Of a DNA stretch of 26,582 nucleotides, positions 14,563 through 22,471 are shown piece after piece. How positions within the stretch are numbered: the first letter of the stretch is position 1; each line of letters opens with the position of its first letter. The stretch is from HLUCCA09 sp038757905 (GTDB lineage Bacteria; Pseudomonadota; Alphaproteobacteria; Rhodobacterales; Rhodobacteraceae): assembly GCA_038757905.1 (NCBI GenBank), contig JBCDGG010000070.1, forward strand, positions 1 to 26,582, given 5' to 3'. The notes under the pieces are model-generated. The model ran no database searches. It saw nothing but the letters and a program-made list of their open reading frames with translations, and was not told the origin of the DNA. Both the position numbers and the translations under genes were made by a program.

Positions 14563-16116
14563 CTAGGCCGGGGCATCGTAGCTGTCCTTGATATGATGGG
14601 CCTCGACGGTGTCGGCGACATCCATGTCATGGGCCCCGCCCAGCATCAGGCCGATGCGCTCCATCGTCAGCCCGGCAACAGGTACCGGCGCGGACAGCCG
14701 GCCGGCGTTCAGCGCCGCGAAGACATCGGCGACCTCAAGCAACTCGTCGAGATCCTGCGAGATGACGATCACGCCCGTTCCGGTGGCCGCGAGATCCATC
14801 AGGGATTGCCGGATCGACGCCGCCGCGGCCGCGTCGACGCCCCATGTCGGCTGATTGACGACCAGCACCCGGGGCCGTTGCAGCACCTCGCGCCCGATGA
14901 CGAACTTCTGCAGGTTGCCGCCCGACAGCGCCCGCGCCGCCACGTGAACGCCTGGCGTGCGCACGTCGAATGCCTCGACGACCCTCTCGGCGAAGGCGCG
15001 TGTGGCGGGCCAGCTGACAAAGCCCCTGCGGGCGAGGCCCTCGCGCTGCCAGCCCGTCATCACCGCGTTCTCGGTCAGGCTCATATTGGGTGCAGCCGCA
15101 TGGCCCAAGCGCTCCTCCGGGGCTGCGAGCAGCCCCAGCGCCCGGCGAGCCGTGGGCCCCAGCGCGCCAATCGGCTTGCCGTCCAGCTCGGTCGTGTCCG
15201 GCGCGGGCCGCTCGCCGGAAAGCGCGGCCAGAAGCTCATCCTGTCCGTTGCCGGCCACCCCGCCAATGCCAAGGATCTCTCCCGCGCGCAGCGTCAGCGC
15301 CACATCGTGCAGCGGTGTCCCAAAGGCATGGGCAGGCGGCAGCGACAGGCCGCGCACCTCCAGCAGCGTCTCGCCGGGCACCCGCCCGGCGCGGTCGGGC
15401 TCGGCAAAGCTCGTGCCGACCATCAGCTCCGCAAGCTCCCGCGCAGAGGCCGCGCGCGGATCGCACGTCGCCACCACCTTGCCCCGCCGCAGGATCGTGG
15501 CTGCTTCGCACAGCGCGCGGATCTCCTCCAGCTTGTGCGAGATATAGAGGATCGCTGTGCCTTCGGATGCCAGCTTGCGCAGCGTTGCAAACAGGATGTC
15601 CACCTCCTGCGGCGTCAGAACCGAGGTCGGCTCGTCCATGATCAGCAGCTTCGGATCCTGCAGCAGGCAGCGCACGATCTCCACCCGCTGCCGCTCACCT
15701 GCGGACAGCTCGCCCACCGGGCGCGTGGGGTCGAGCGGCAGGCCATAGGCGTGGCTCACCTCACGGATTTCGGCGGCCAGTTGGCGCGGCGCGGGCGGCG
15801 CCTCCATGCCAAGCCCGACATTTTCCGCCACGCTGAGGGCATCGAAGAGCGAGAAATGCTGGAACACCATGGCCACGCCCGCGGCCCGCGCGGCCCGGGG
15901 TTCCGCCGGTGCATAGGCCCCGCCGCGCAGCGCCATGGTGCCGCGATCGGGCTTAACGAGGCCGTATATGGCCTTGACCAGCGTCGACTTGCCCGCGCCG
16001 TTCTCGCCCAGAAGCGCGTGGATCTCCCCCGCGCCGACGCGCATCGACACGTCCTCGTTCGCGACAACGCCCGGATAGGCCTTGGTCAGCCCGTCGACGG
16101 ACAGCAGCGCGGTCAT
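14563..16116 (-). CDS. ABC transporter ATP-binding protein, BMP/purine type
   Basis: This 517-residue protein has two ABC domains in one chain, as is usual for sugar/nucleoside (CUT2/BMP) importers. Domain 1 has Walker A GENGAGKST (37-45), signature LSAGERQRVEI (from 137) and Walker B LLIMDEPTSVLTP with Glu162. Domain 2 is degenerate, with a Walker A-like GGVAGNGQDE lacking the GKS/T, signature LSGGNLQKFVIGRE, and a Walker B-like region VVNQPTWGVD with Gln where the catalytic Glu usually sits. One active and one degenerate site is typical of the class. Its ATG overlaps the xdhC stop (ATGA), linking transporter and enzyme production. Confidence 0.92.
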   Translation of the reverse strand: MTALLSVDGLTKAYPGVVANEDVSMRVGAGEIHALLGENGAGKSTLVKAIYGLVKPDRGTMALRGGAYAPAEPRAARAAGVAMVFQHFSLFDALSVAENVGLGMEAPPAPRQLAAEIREVSHAYGLPLDPTRPVGELSAGERQRVEIVRCLLQDPKLLIMDEPTSVLTPQEVDILFATLRKLASEGTAILYISHKLEEIRALCEAATILRRGKVVATCDPRAASARELAELMVGTSFAEPDRAGRVPGETLLEVRGLSLPPAHAFGTPLHDVALTLRAGEILGIGGVAGNGQDELLAALSGERPAPDTTELDGKPIGALGPTARRALGLLAAPEERLGHAAAPNMSLTENAVMTGWQREGLARRGFVSWPATRAFAERVVEAFDVRTPGVHVAARALSGGNLQKFVIGREVLQRPRVLVVNQPTWGVDAAAAASIRQSLMDLAATGTGVIVISQDLDELLEVADVFAALNAGRLSAPVPVAGLTMERIGLMLGGAHDMDVADTVEAHHIKDSYDAPA

Positions 16117-17066
16117 GCCCTGCGCTCCTCGTCTTCGGCCGCAAAGGCCGCCGCGGCACGGATCAGCGCCGCCGCCACCCCGATGGCGATACCTTGGGGG
16201 TGCCGGCCGAGGTCGCGGTCCCCGATCGGGCAGGCGATGCGCGCAATATCGGGCGCGTCATGGCCCGCGGCGCGCAAGCGCTTGCTGAAGCGCGCCCATT
16301 TCGTCGCCGACCCGATCAGCCCGGCGGTGGCGAAGCCCCGCCGCAGGAGCGCATCGCACAGCGCCAGATCCAGGGCGTGGGAGTAGGTGATCACGAGGTG
16401 ATGCGCCCGCACAGGCGCATGGGACACCGCGCGCGCCGGATCGCGTGCCACCAGCACGTCGACGCCGAGGGGCACGGGATCGGGAAAGCGCTCGGCGTCG
16501 GTATCCACCCAGGTGATCGCCCAATCCGGCAGGGGCGCGATGGTGTGCACGATCGCCCGCCCGACATGCCCGGCTCCATGGACCCAGAGCAGGTTCTGTG
16601 CCGGAGCGACCGGTTCCACCATCCAGCCGTCCACCCATTGGGGGTCGACGGGTCCGGCCTCGGCCGGACGGGCCTTCAACCGCTCGACCGCCAGGGGCAG
16701 GGGCAGGTCCGGCGTTGCGGGACGCGCCCAAACCGGCCCACCCTCGGCGATCCGATCCACCAAGGGCTGGTCGATGACCTCGGTCAGAAGCGTGACCGAC
16801 CCGCCGCAACACTGGCCGAGCGACGGGCCGAGGGGGCATCGCGTCGCCCCCGGCGCACTTTCTCCGGCCAGCACCGCGCGCGCCCGCGCCGCGGCCTCGT
16901 ACTCCAGCGCGCCGCCGCCGATCGTCCCGCTCTGCCCCTCCGGCCAGACAAGCATCGCCGCGCCGGCCTCCCGGGGCACGCTGCCCGCCACATCGGCCAC
17001 CACCACGCGGGCGATGCGGCCCCGCTCGGCCAAGGCCGCCCGAAGACCCGGCAGATCGACGCTCAT
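16113..17066 (-). CDS. xdhC: XdhC, xanthine dehydrogenase molybdenum cofactor chaperone
   Basis: XdhC binds molybdenum cofactor, promotes its sulfuration and inserts it into XdhB; it is not part of the final enzyme. This 317-residue protein has the N-terminal XdhC/CoxI domain with SVPREAGAAMLVWPEG, GTIGGGALEYEA and the cysteine-bearing GPSLGQCCGGSV. The C-terminal Rossmann-like domain shows LLWVHGAGHVGRAIVHTI, a run ending in THSHALD-like TYSHALDLALCDALL, and GLIGSATKWARFSKRL. The ATG at 17066 overlaps the xdhB stop and its own stop overlaps the next ATG, both as ATGA. Gene order xdhA-xdhB-xdhC is the one known from Rhodobacter capsulatus. Confidence 0.95.
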   Translation of the reverse strand: MSVDLPGLRAALAERGRIARVVVADVAGSVPREAGAAMLVWPEGQSGTIGGGALEYEAAARARAVLAGESAPGATRCPLGPSLGQCCGGSVTLLTEVIDQPLVDRIAEGGPVWARPATPDLPLPLAVERLKARPAEAGPVDPQWVDGWMVEPVAPAQNLLWVHGAGHVGRAIVHTIAPLPDWAITWVDTDAERFPDPVPLGVDVLVARDPARAVSHAPVRAHHLVITYSHALDLALCDALLRRGFATAGLIGSATKWARFSKRLRAAGHDAPDIARIACPIGDRDLGRHPQGIAIGVAAALIRAAAAFAAEDEERRA

Positions 17067-19462
17067 GCCCGCACCCGTTCGACAGCCGCCAGAATACGCT
17101 CCGGCGTCGCGGGCGCGTCGAGCGCCGGATAGCGCGTCCCGTCCCCGCAGGCCGCAACCGCATCCGACAAGGCCAGAAGGGCCGAAATGCCCAACATCAG
17201 CGGCGGCTCGCCCACCGCCTTGGAGCGATAGACAGTCTGCTCCCGGTTCTCCCCGTCCCAAAGCGCGACGTTGAATACCGGCGGCGCGTCCGAACAGGCC
17301 GGGATCTTGTAGGTCGACGGCGCATGCGTGCGCAGCCGCCCCGCCCCGTCCCAGACAAGCTCCTCCATCGTCAGCCAGCCGGCACCCTGGACATAGCCGC
17401 CCTCGATCTGGCCGATATCCAGCGCCGGGTTCAGCGACGCCCCGCAATCGTGCAGGATATCGGCGCGGAGCAGCCGGTTCTCGCCGGTCAGCGTGTCGAT
17501 AACCGCCTCCGTCACCGCCACGCCATAGGCGAAATAGTAGAACGGCCGGCCCTGACCGCGGATCCGGTCCCACTCCAGTTTGGGCGTCTTGTAAAAGCCG
17601 GTGGCAGACAGCGAGATCCGCGCCATCCACGCATCCCGTGCCACCTCGTCGAACGGGTAGGATTCGCCGCCGACATGGACGCGTCCGCCCTCGAACCGCA
17701 CGCCCGCCGGATCGGCCTGCTGGCGCTCGGCCACGAATGCGGCCAGCCGCGCGCAGATCTCGTCACAGGCCGCCTGCACCGCCATCCCGTTCAAGTCCGT
17801 GCCCGACGACGCCGCCGTAGCGGACGTGTTCGGCACCTTGCCGGTGTCCGTGGCGGTGATCTTCACCCGGTCCAGCCCAACGCCGAACCGGGACGCCGCC
17901 ACTTGAGCCACCTTCTGAAACAGGCCCTGCCCCATCTCGGTGCCGCCGTGATTCATGTGGATGGAGCCGTCGTTGTAGACATGCACCAAGGCGCCCGCCT
18001 GGTTGAGATGGGTCAGCGTGAACGAGATCCCGAACTTGACCGGGCTGAGCGCGATCCCCCGCTTCAGGATCGGCTCCGCACCGTTCCAGGCGGCAATCTC
18101 GGCCCGGCGCTCGGCATAGCGCGCCGTCTCGGCCACCCGGTCGATCATCTCAGGCAGAACGAAATCCTCGATCACCTGGCCATAGGGCGTCGTCCAGCCG
18201 GGAACCTCCATCCGGCCGGTAACGCCGGCCTGCTCCTTCATCTTGCCCAAAATATCCTCGGGGGGGCTCGCGCGGCGCGAGCGGGGGGCAGACAGCCCCC
18301 CTCCCGCCGTCTCGGCAGACGCGCCATAAAGATTGGCGCGCCGCACCTCCAGCGGATCCCGGCCCAGGGCATGGGCGACATGGTCCATCACGCGTTCGAT
18401 CCCCACCATCCCCTGCGGCCCGCCGAACCCACGAAACGCGGTGGCGGACTGCGTGTTCGTGCGCAGCCGGTGCGAGACGATCTCCACCGCCGGAAGCCAA
18501 TAGGCATTGTCGGCATGCAGCATCGCCCGGTCGGCCACCGGCAACGACAGGTCCTGACTCCAGCCGCAGCGGCAGAAATGCTCGAAGGCCAGGCCGGCAA
18601 TCCGTCCCTCCCCATCGTATCCCACCACGTAGTCTATCCGAAAATCGTGCCGCTTGCCCGTGATGACGAAATCGTCGTCGCGGTCGTAGCGCATCTTGCA
18701 GGGCTTGCCCGTCGCCCGGGCCGCTACGGCACAGGCACAGGCGAGCGCATTGCCCTGGCTTTCCTTGCCGCCGAAGCCGCCGCCCATCCGGCGCACCTCG
18801 ACACGGACGGCATGCATCGGCACGCCCAGGGCCTCGGCCACCTTGTGCTGGATCTCCGTCGGATGCTGGGACGAGGAATGGACGACCATGTCGCCGCCCT
18901 CCTGAGGCAGGGCGAGCGCCGCCTGTCCCTCCAGATAGAAATGCTCCTGCCCGCCGATGAAGATCCGGCCGTGCAGCATGCGCTCAGCCGTGGCGATCGC
19001 CGCCGCCGCATCGCCCCGAGCATAAACCCGCGGCCCCTCCTCGAAGCGCCAGTCCTGCGTCAGCGCCTCCTCGATGGTCAGAACCGCAGGCGTTTCCTCA
19101 TACGCGATCCGGGCCATCCGCGCGGCCCGGCGCGCCGCCAGATGGCTCGTCGCGACGACGAGAAAGATCGGCTGCCCGACATAGAAGATCTCGCCGCTCG
19201 ACAGCATCTCTTCCCGAAACGTGGGCGCCGGCGAGACATCGTTGTGGCCGGGCAGGTCCTGCGCAGTCAGCACGGCGACGACGCCCTCGGCAGCGCGGAC
19301 ATCGGCAAGATCGAGCGCGGTGACCCGGCCGCTCGCCACCTTGGACAAGCCGAAGGCGAGATGCAGGCATGACGCCGGAACGGGAATGTCGTCGACATAG
19401 CGGGCCGCGCCCGTCACATGCAGACGGGCCGCGTCATGCGGAAGCGGTTTGGCAACGCTCAT
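17063..19462 (-). CDS. xdhB: Xanthine dehydrogenase, molybdopterin-binding subunit
   Basis: This 799-residue subunit carries the molybdenum centre that hydroxylates hypoxanthine to xanthine and xanthine to urate. Visible marks are the N-terminal LHVTGAARYVDDIP, the active-site loop MGGGFGGKESQGN with the conserved Glu, the substrate Arg in TAFRGFGGPQG, the cofactor loop KVPNTSATAASSG, and the catalytic Glu752 in KAVGEPPLMLG. All key residues are intact, so it should be active. Residues ~387-410 (GGGLSAPRSRRASPPEDILG region) are encoded by a palindromic repeat, and they make the protein about 20 residues longer than the Rhodobacter capsulatus subunit as I remember it. Both gene ends overlap neighbours by ATGA. 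Confidence 0.96.
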   Translation of the reverse strand: MSVAKPLPHDAARLHVTGAARYVDDIPVPASCLHLAFGLSKVASGRVTALDLADVRAAEGVVAVLTAQDLPGHNDVSPAPTFREEMLSSGEIFYVGQPIFLVVATSHLAARRAARMARIAYEETPAVLTIEEALTQDWRFEEGPRVYARGDAAAAIATAERMLHGRIFIGGQEHFYLEGQAALALPQEGGDMVVHSSSQHPTEIQHKVAEALGVPMHAVRVEVRRMGGGFGGKESQGNALACACAVAARATGKPCKMRYDRDDDFVITGKRHDFRIDYVVGYDGEGRIAGLAFEHFCRCGWSQDLSLPVADRAMLHADNAYWLPAVEIVSHRLRTNTQSATAFRGFGGPQGMVGIERVMDHVAHALGRDPLEVRRANLYGASAETAGGGLSAPRSRRASPPEDILGKMKEQAGVTGRMEVPGWTTPYGQVIEDFVLPEMIDRVAETARYAERRAEIAAWNGAEPILKRGIALSPVKFGISFTLTHLNQAGALVHVYNDGSIHMNHGGTEMGQGLFQKVAQVAASRFGVGLDRVKITATDTGKVPNTSATAASSGTDLNGMAVQAACDEICARLAAFVAERQQADPAGVRFEGGRVHVGGESYPFDEVARDAWMARISLSATGFYKTPKLEWDRIRGQGRPFYYFAYGVAVTEAVIDTLTGENRLLRADILHDCGASLNPALDIGQIEGGYVQGAGWLTMEELVWDGAGRLRTHAPSTYKIPACSDAPPVFNVALWDGENREQTVYRSKAVGEPPLMLGISALLALSDAVAACGDGTRYPALDAPATPERILAAVERVRA
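18233..18303 (-). repeat. Palindromic repeat element inside xdhB (copy 1)
   Basis: On the minus (coding) strand the element reads GGGGGGCTGTCTGCCCCCC (a hairpin), then a second hairpin with CTCGCG/CGCGAG arms, then CCCCCGAGGATATTTT and GGGCAAGATGAAGGAG. It matches the copy in xdhA except in the second hairpin, where the arms differ but still pair. It is read in frame as GGGLSAPRSRRASPPEDILG plus KMKE. The GAGGATATTT tail is familiar from repeats scattered through Rhodobacteraceae genomes, mostly between genes. Confidence 0.85.
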
Positions 19463-20901
19463 GGCTCGACCTCCAGCACGCTCGTGCGGGCGCCCGTGGT
19501 TTCGGCGAAATACCGGGCGAGCATGTTTCGGGCCGCGCGCAGGCGATAGCCGGCCGAGGCGCGCATATCGTCGATGGGGGCGAAATCCTCTGCAAATTTC
19601 GGCAGCGCACGCTGAATGGTGGCCTCATCCCAGGGTGCGCCCAGAAGCGCCGCCTCGACCGCCGCCGCGCGTTTCGGGGTGGCGGCCATTCCGCCAAAGG
19701 CGATGCGCGCCTCCGTCACGCGCCCGTCCTCCCTGCGGATCGAAAAGCACCCGCACACCGCCGAGATATCCTGGTCAAAGCGTTTCGACAGCTTGTAGCA
19801 GGACAGCGCATCGGGCTGGTCGGGGACGGTCACGGCCTCGACGAACTCGCCCGGGGCGCGATCCTGCTTGCCGTAATCCAGAAAGAACGCCTCCAGTGGC
19901 AGGCTGCGCCGCGCGTCGCCCTTGCGCAGATGCAGCGTTGCGCCGAGGGCGATCAGCGCGGGCGGGCCGTCTCCGATGGGCGAGCCATTGGCGATGTTGC
20001 CGCCGACGGTGGCGGCATTGCGCACCTGGACGGACCCGTAGCGGCGAATGAGCTCGGCAAAGCTCGGATGCCGCTCCCGGACGGCCTCCAGAAGCGCGGT
20101 GAGGGTAACACCGGCGCCGATGCGCAACCCGGCGCCGGTGCTCTCGATCTTCTGCAGATCGCCGCACCGGTGCAGGAAGGCCACCGGCCCGAGATCGCGC
20201 AACGCCTTGGTCACCCAGAGTCCGACATCCGTCGCCCCCGCGATCAGCGTGGCGTTCGGATGTGCGGCGTACCAGTCGGCGAGCGCGTCCACGCTCTCGG
20301 GCAGGGCGAAGGCGGCGGGCGGGTCCGGGGGGCTGTCTGCCCCCCGCGCGCCTGCGGCGCGCGCCCCCGAGGATATTTGCGGCAATGTGAAGGGGCGCTC
20401 GTCGAGCCAGTCGGGGACCGGTGCGCGTTCGGCGGCCCGGGCAGCGCGGAGGATCGGCGCGTAACCGGTGCACCGGCAGAGATTGCCGGCCAACTGATCC
20501 TCGTGATCGGTCCGGCCGCCGGCATGGGCGGCCGCCATGGCGACCACGAATCCGGAGGTGCAGAAGCCGCATTGAGACCCGTGATGGGCGATCATGGCAT
20601 CCTGCACGGGATGGAGTTCGCCGTTCGGGCCGGCGAGGCCCTCCACCGTGCGCACCGCCTTGCCATGGAGTTGCGGCAGAAAGAGGATACAGGCGTTCAG
20701 CGCCTTCGGCGCGTCGCCGGGGGCCGTCACCATGACGGAACAGGCGCCGCAATCGCCTTCGTTGCACCCCTCCTTGGTGCCGGTCAGGGCGCGCGCGCCG
20801 CGCAGCCAGTCGAGCAAGGTCGTGGTGGCGATGGCCGGGTCGGACCCTGCCGGGATCCGCACCTCCTCGCCGTTCAGCAGAAAGGCAATCTCCATTTGCA
20901 T
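19459..20901 (-). CDS. xdhA: Xanthine dehydrogenase, iron-sulfur/FAD subunit
   Basis: This 480-residue subunit passes electrons from the molybdenum centre to NAD. The N-terminal [2Fe-2S] cluster cysteines are Cys46, 51, 54 and 71 (CNEGDCGAC, LNACIL). The second cluster uses Cys111, 114, 142 and 144 (GSQCGFCTSGF, GNLCRCTGYAP). The FAD domain follows, with LIAGATDVGLWVTKA, TVGGNIANGSPIGDGPPAL and CYKLSKRFDQDISAVCG. The linker at residues ~170-193 is encoded by a palindromic repeat. The start is taken at 20901 (MQMEIAFLLNG). The ATG at 20895 (MEIAFLLNG), which looks like the family's usual start, is equally possible, since neither has a strong ribosome binding site. First gene of the purine operon. 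Confidence 0.96.
   Translation of the reverse strand: MQMEIAFLLNGEEVRIPAGSDPAIATTTLLDWLRGARALTGTKEGCNEGDCGACSVMVTAPGDAPKALNACILFLPQLHGKAVRTVEGLAGPNGELHPVQDAMIAHHGSQCGFCTSGFVVAMAAAHAGGRTDHEDQLAGNLCRCTGYAPILRAARAAERAPVPDWLDERPFTLPQISSGARAAGARGADSPPDPPAAFALPESVDALADWYAAHPNATLIAGATDVGLWVTKALRDLGPVAFLHRCGDLQKIESTGAGLRIGAGVTLTALLEAVRERHPSFAELIRRYGSVQVRNAATVGGNIANGSPIGDGPPALIALGATLHLRKGDARRSLPLEAFFLDYGKQDRAPGEFVEAVTVPDQPDALSCYKLSKRFDQDISAVCGCFSIRREDGRVTEARIAFGGMAATPKRAAAVEAALLGAPWDEATIQRALPKFAEDFAPIDDMRASAGYRLRAARNMLARYFAETTGARTSVLEVEP
20325..20394 (+). repeat. Palindromic repeat element inside xdhA (copy 2)
   Basis: Same element as in xdhB but in the opposite orientation to the coding sense. On the plus strand it reads GGGGGGCTGTCTGCCCCCC, a second hairpin GCGCGC-CTGCG-GCGCGC, CCCCCGAGGATATTT, then GGCAATGTGAAGG. 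Because xdhA is on the minus strand, it is translated from the other side and gives FTLPQISSGARAAGARGADS in the linker between the iron-sulfur and FAD domains. The frame is kept and no stop is introduced. Confidence 0.85.
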
Positions 20902-20916
20902 CGTCTTTGCGCCGCG

Positions 20917-20938
20917 TTACCAAACGACCATTGGGTAA
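20917..20938. promoter_or_regulatory. 22-bp imperfect dyad, candidate operator of the xdh operon
   Basis: The outer arms TTACC and GGTAA are a perfect inverted pair at 20917-20921 and 20934-20938. Further matching pairs inside (AA/TT and G/C) give 16 of 22 positions symmetric. It ends 16 bases upstream of the first xdhA ATG, so a protein bound here would block transcription or translation start. The AT-rich arms stand out in a GC-rich region. No regulator gene is adjacent, so the binding protein is unknown. Confidence 0.45.
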
Positions 20939-21166
20939 GCGCCCCTCGATGCGGCGTAGAGGGGCGCGGCCTCTTGCGCAGAGAAAGCAAAGCGGCAACG
21001 GCGGCCGGATGCAAGGGCGAGCTGAGCGATCTTGCCGGCAGAGCGACGGGTGCGTCGCCCAGGCATTGCGGCTGCCGCAATCGGAGGCAGATCCGGGCGC
21101 GGCGCTTGGCGTCCGGGCAGTGCTTGTGCTAGCGTCCCGGAAAACAAGGCAAATGCAGGCAACCAC

Positions 21167-22222
21167 ATGAGCTTTGCGGAGGCGGGCACCCAGCCCCTCT
21201 TTGCAGCCGATTGGGCCCTGACCGAGATCGACGGCGAGCGGGACGCATGCCCCACTGCGCTGCGTCCTGGCGGTCTGTGGTCGTGGCGCGGAGAGATGGT
21301 GCGGCTCGACGCCAGGCCGGACCCGTCTCGCGGGCCGCTTCGCCTTGACGGGGCGATCGGCCGGGCGGAGCTGCGGCGGATGGCGGCGCGGCGGGCCGCG
21401 CGGTTCGGGCGCCGGCCGGTCTGGCAGCCTCTCTGGCCTGGCGGGGCGGAGACCGATCTGTTCGATACGGCGCCCTTGAACGGCAGCTTCTTCGTCACCG
21501 ATGGGCGGCGCGCATGGGCCGTGGCCCGGGCGCCCGGCCGGCAGGGCGGCGGCTTCGGCGTGCGCCAGCTGGCGCTCTTCTGCGGCGCTGTTCCGCCGCG
21601 CGAACACCCGCTTTGGATCGTGTCGGTCGCCCCGTTCGGGGCCAGAGAGATCGGCGACGGTGTGCCTGCGCCGGCTGCGGCGCGCGAGGGGTTTGCCCCG
21701 GGCACGGAGATCGAGACGCCGTTCGGCGCGGTGCCCGTCGAGCGGCTGCGCCCGGGCGACACGGTTCTGACCGACAGTGGTGCTGCGCCCCTGCGGCGGG
21801 TCCGGGTGCGCCCGGCCCTGCGCGCGCTCCGGGTGCCGGAGGGGTTTCTGGGCCCGGACGGGCCGGCACGGCCGATCGTCGTCGGCGAAGGGACGTGGCT
21901 CGGGGTCGAGGCCCCGGCCCTTCCGGTGCTCTTCTCGGAAGCCGACGGCACGCCAGACAGCTTGCAGGAGGCTCTGGTGCGCGCGGGCGATTTGGCGAGC
22001 CTGACTGGCGTGCAGGTGATCGCGCGTGCCGATCTCATCGCGCTCGACGTCGATGACGGCCCGCACGGCGCGGCGGTGCTCATGGCGGGCGGCGTGCCCT
22101 GCCTCGCGGGCGCATCGGACCGGGCTTCGCTGCGCTGCCTGACCCTACCGGAGACCTTGCTGACGCTCGCCCATCCCAGCGCACGCTTCGCCCAGGGGCT
22201 GGCGATCCGGGGCGCGGCCTAG
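21167..22222 (+). CDS. Hint-domain protein lacking the usual cysteine
   Basis: This 351-residue protein has a Hint (hedgehog/intein, pfam13403-type) domain from about residue 175: GFAPGTEIETPFGAVPVERL and RPGDTVLTDSGAAPLRRV, followed by PIVVGEGTWLGV and a C-terminal part of the same type. Active Hint domains begin with a Cys or Ser nucleophile (commonly CFxPGT). Here that place is Gly175, so self-splicing or cleavage is not expected. The N-terminal ~170 residues match no domain that I know. There is no signal peptide. The ATG at 21167 was chosen as the first one after a sensible leader; the ribosome binding site is weak. It is divergent from xdhA, 265 bases away. Such proteins are common in Rhodobacteraceae and usually of unknown role. 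Confidence 0.8.
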   Translation: MSFAEAGTQPLFAADWALTEIDGERDACPTALRPGGLWSWRGEMVRLDARPDPSRGPLRLDGAIGRAELRRMAARRAARFGRRPVWQPLWPGGAETDLFDTAPLNGSFFVTDGRRAWAVARAPGRQGGGFGVRQLALFCGAVPPREHPLWIVSVAPFGAREIGDGVPAPAAAREGFAPGTEIETPFGAVPVERLRPGDTVLTDSGAAPLRRVRVRPALRALRVPEGFLGPDGPARPIVVGEGTWLGVEAPALPVLFSEADGTPDSLQEALVRAGDLASLTGVQVIARADLIALDVDDGPHGAAVLMAGGVPCLAGASDRASLRCLTLPETLLTLAHPSARFAQGLAIRGAA

Positions 22223-22288
22223 GCGCCGCCGGACCCGCCCCGCGCACCGCGTGTTCCATCAGGCGCGCTGTGTTTGCCCCGCTTGGCC

Positions 22289-22317
22289 TTGACAGGGGCG
22301 CGTCCCCGTGACAAGGC
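22289..22317 (+). promoter_or_regulatory. Weak candidate promoter for rpsD
   Basis: TTGACA at 22289-22294 is a perfect -35 hexamer in the 249-bp gap before rpsD. Seventeen bases downstream is CAAGGC, a poor -10 element, so only the -35 is convincing. A transcript from here would have a leader of about 150 bases, in which the stem-loop at 22424-22447 lies. Confidence 0.3.
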
Positions 22318-22423
22318 GCGCGCTCCATTGGTGTTGGCGGCCCCCGCAAGGGGATGCCTGTCGCCCGACGGCCTGGCCGGCTCTGCCGGCAGATGGCCCA
22401 AGGGAAAGGACAACGCCCTTCAT

Positions 22424-22447
22424 GGGACGGCCCTCCGGGCGCGTCCC
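22424..22447 (+). promoter_or_regulatory. Leader stem-loop just before rpsD
   Basis: GGGACG-GCCC-TCC-GGGC-G-CGTCCC forms a 10-bp stem with one bulged G and a three-base loop, ending 24 bases before the rpsD GTG. No T-run follows, so it is not a terminator. S4 represses its own operon translationally in some bacteria, so a leader structure here could matter. That link is inference from position only. Confidence 0.35.
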
Positions 22448-22471
22448 GACAGACAATGAAGGAGATCAGAG

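Noticed and set aside
13264..16386. A 1040-codon open frame on the plus strand.
   Set aside because: It is antisense to the permease and ATPase genes. Low-complexity Arg/Gln/His composition and no domain; a mirror of strong third-position GC bias.
18281..18303. The GC hairpins in xdhA and xdhB as terminators.
   Set aside because: They lie inside intact coding frames, have no T-run at the right place, and match each other as a repeat element.
17324..21132. Two long plus-strand open frames (17324-19372 and 19369-21132).
   Set aside because: Antisense to xdhB and xdhA, whose cofactor motifs are complete. The products show no family resemblance.
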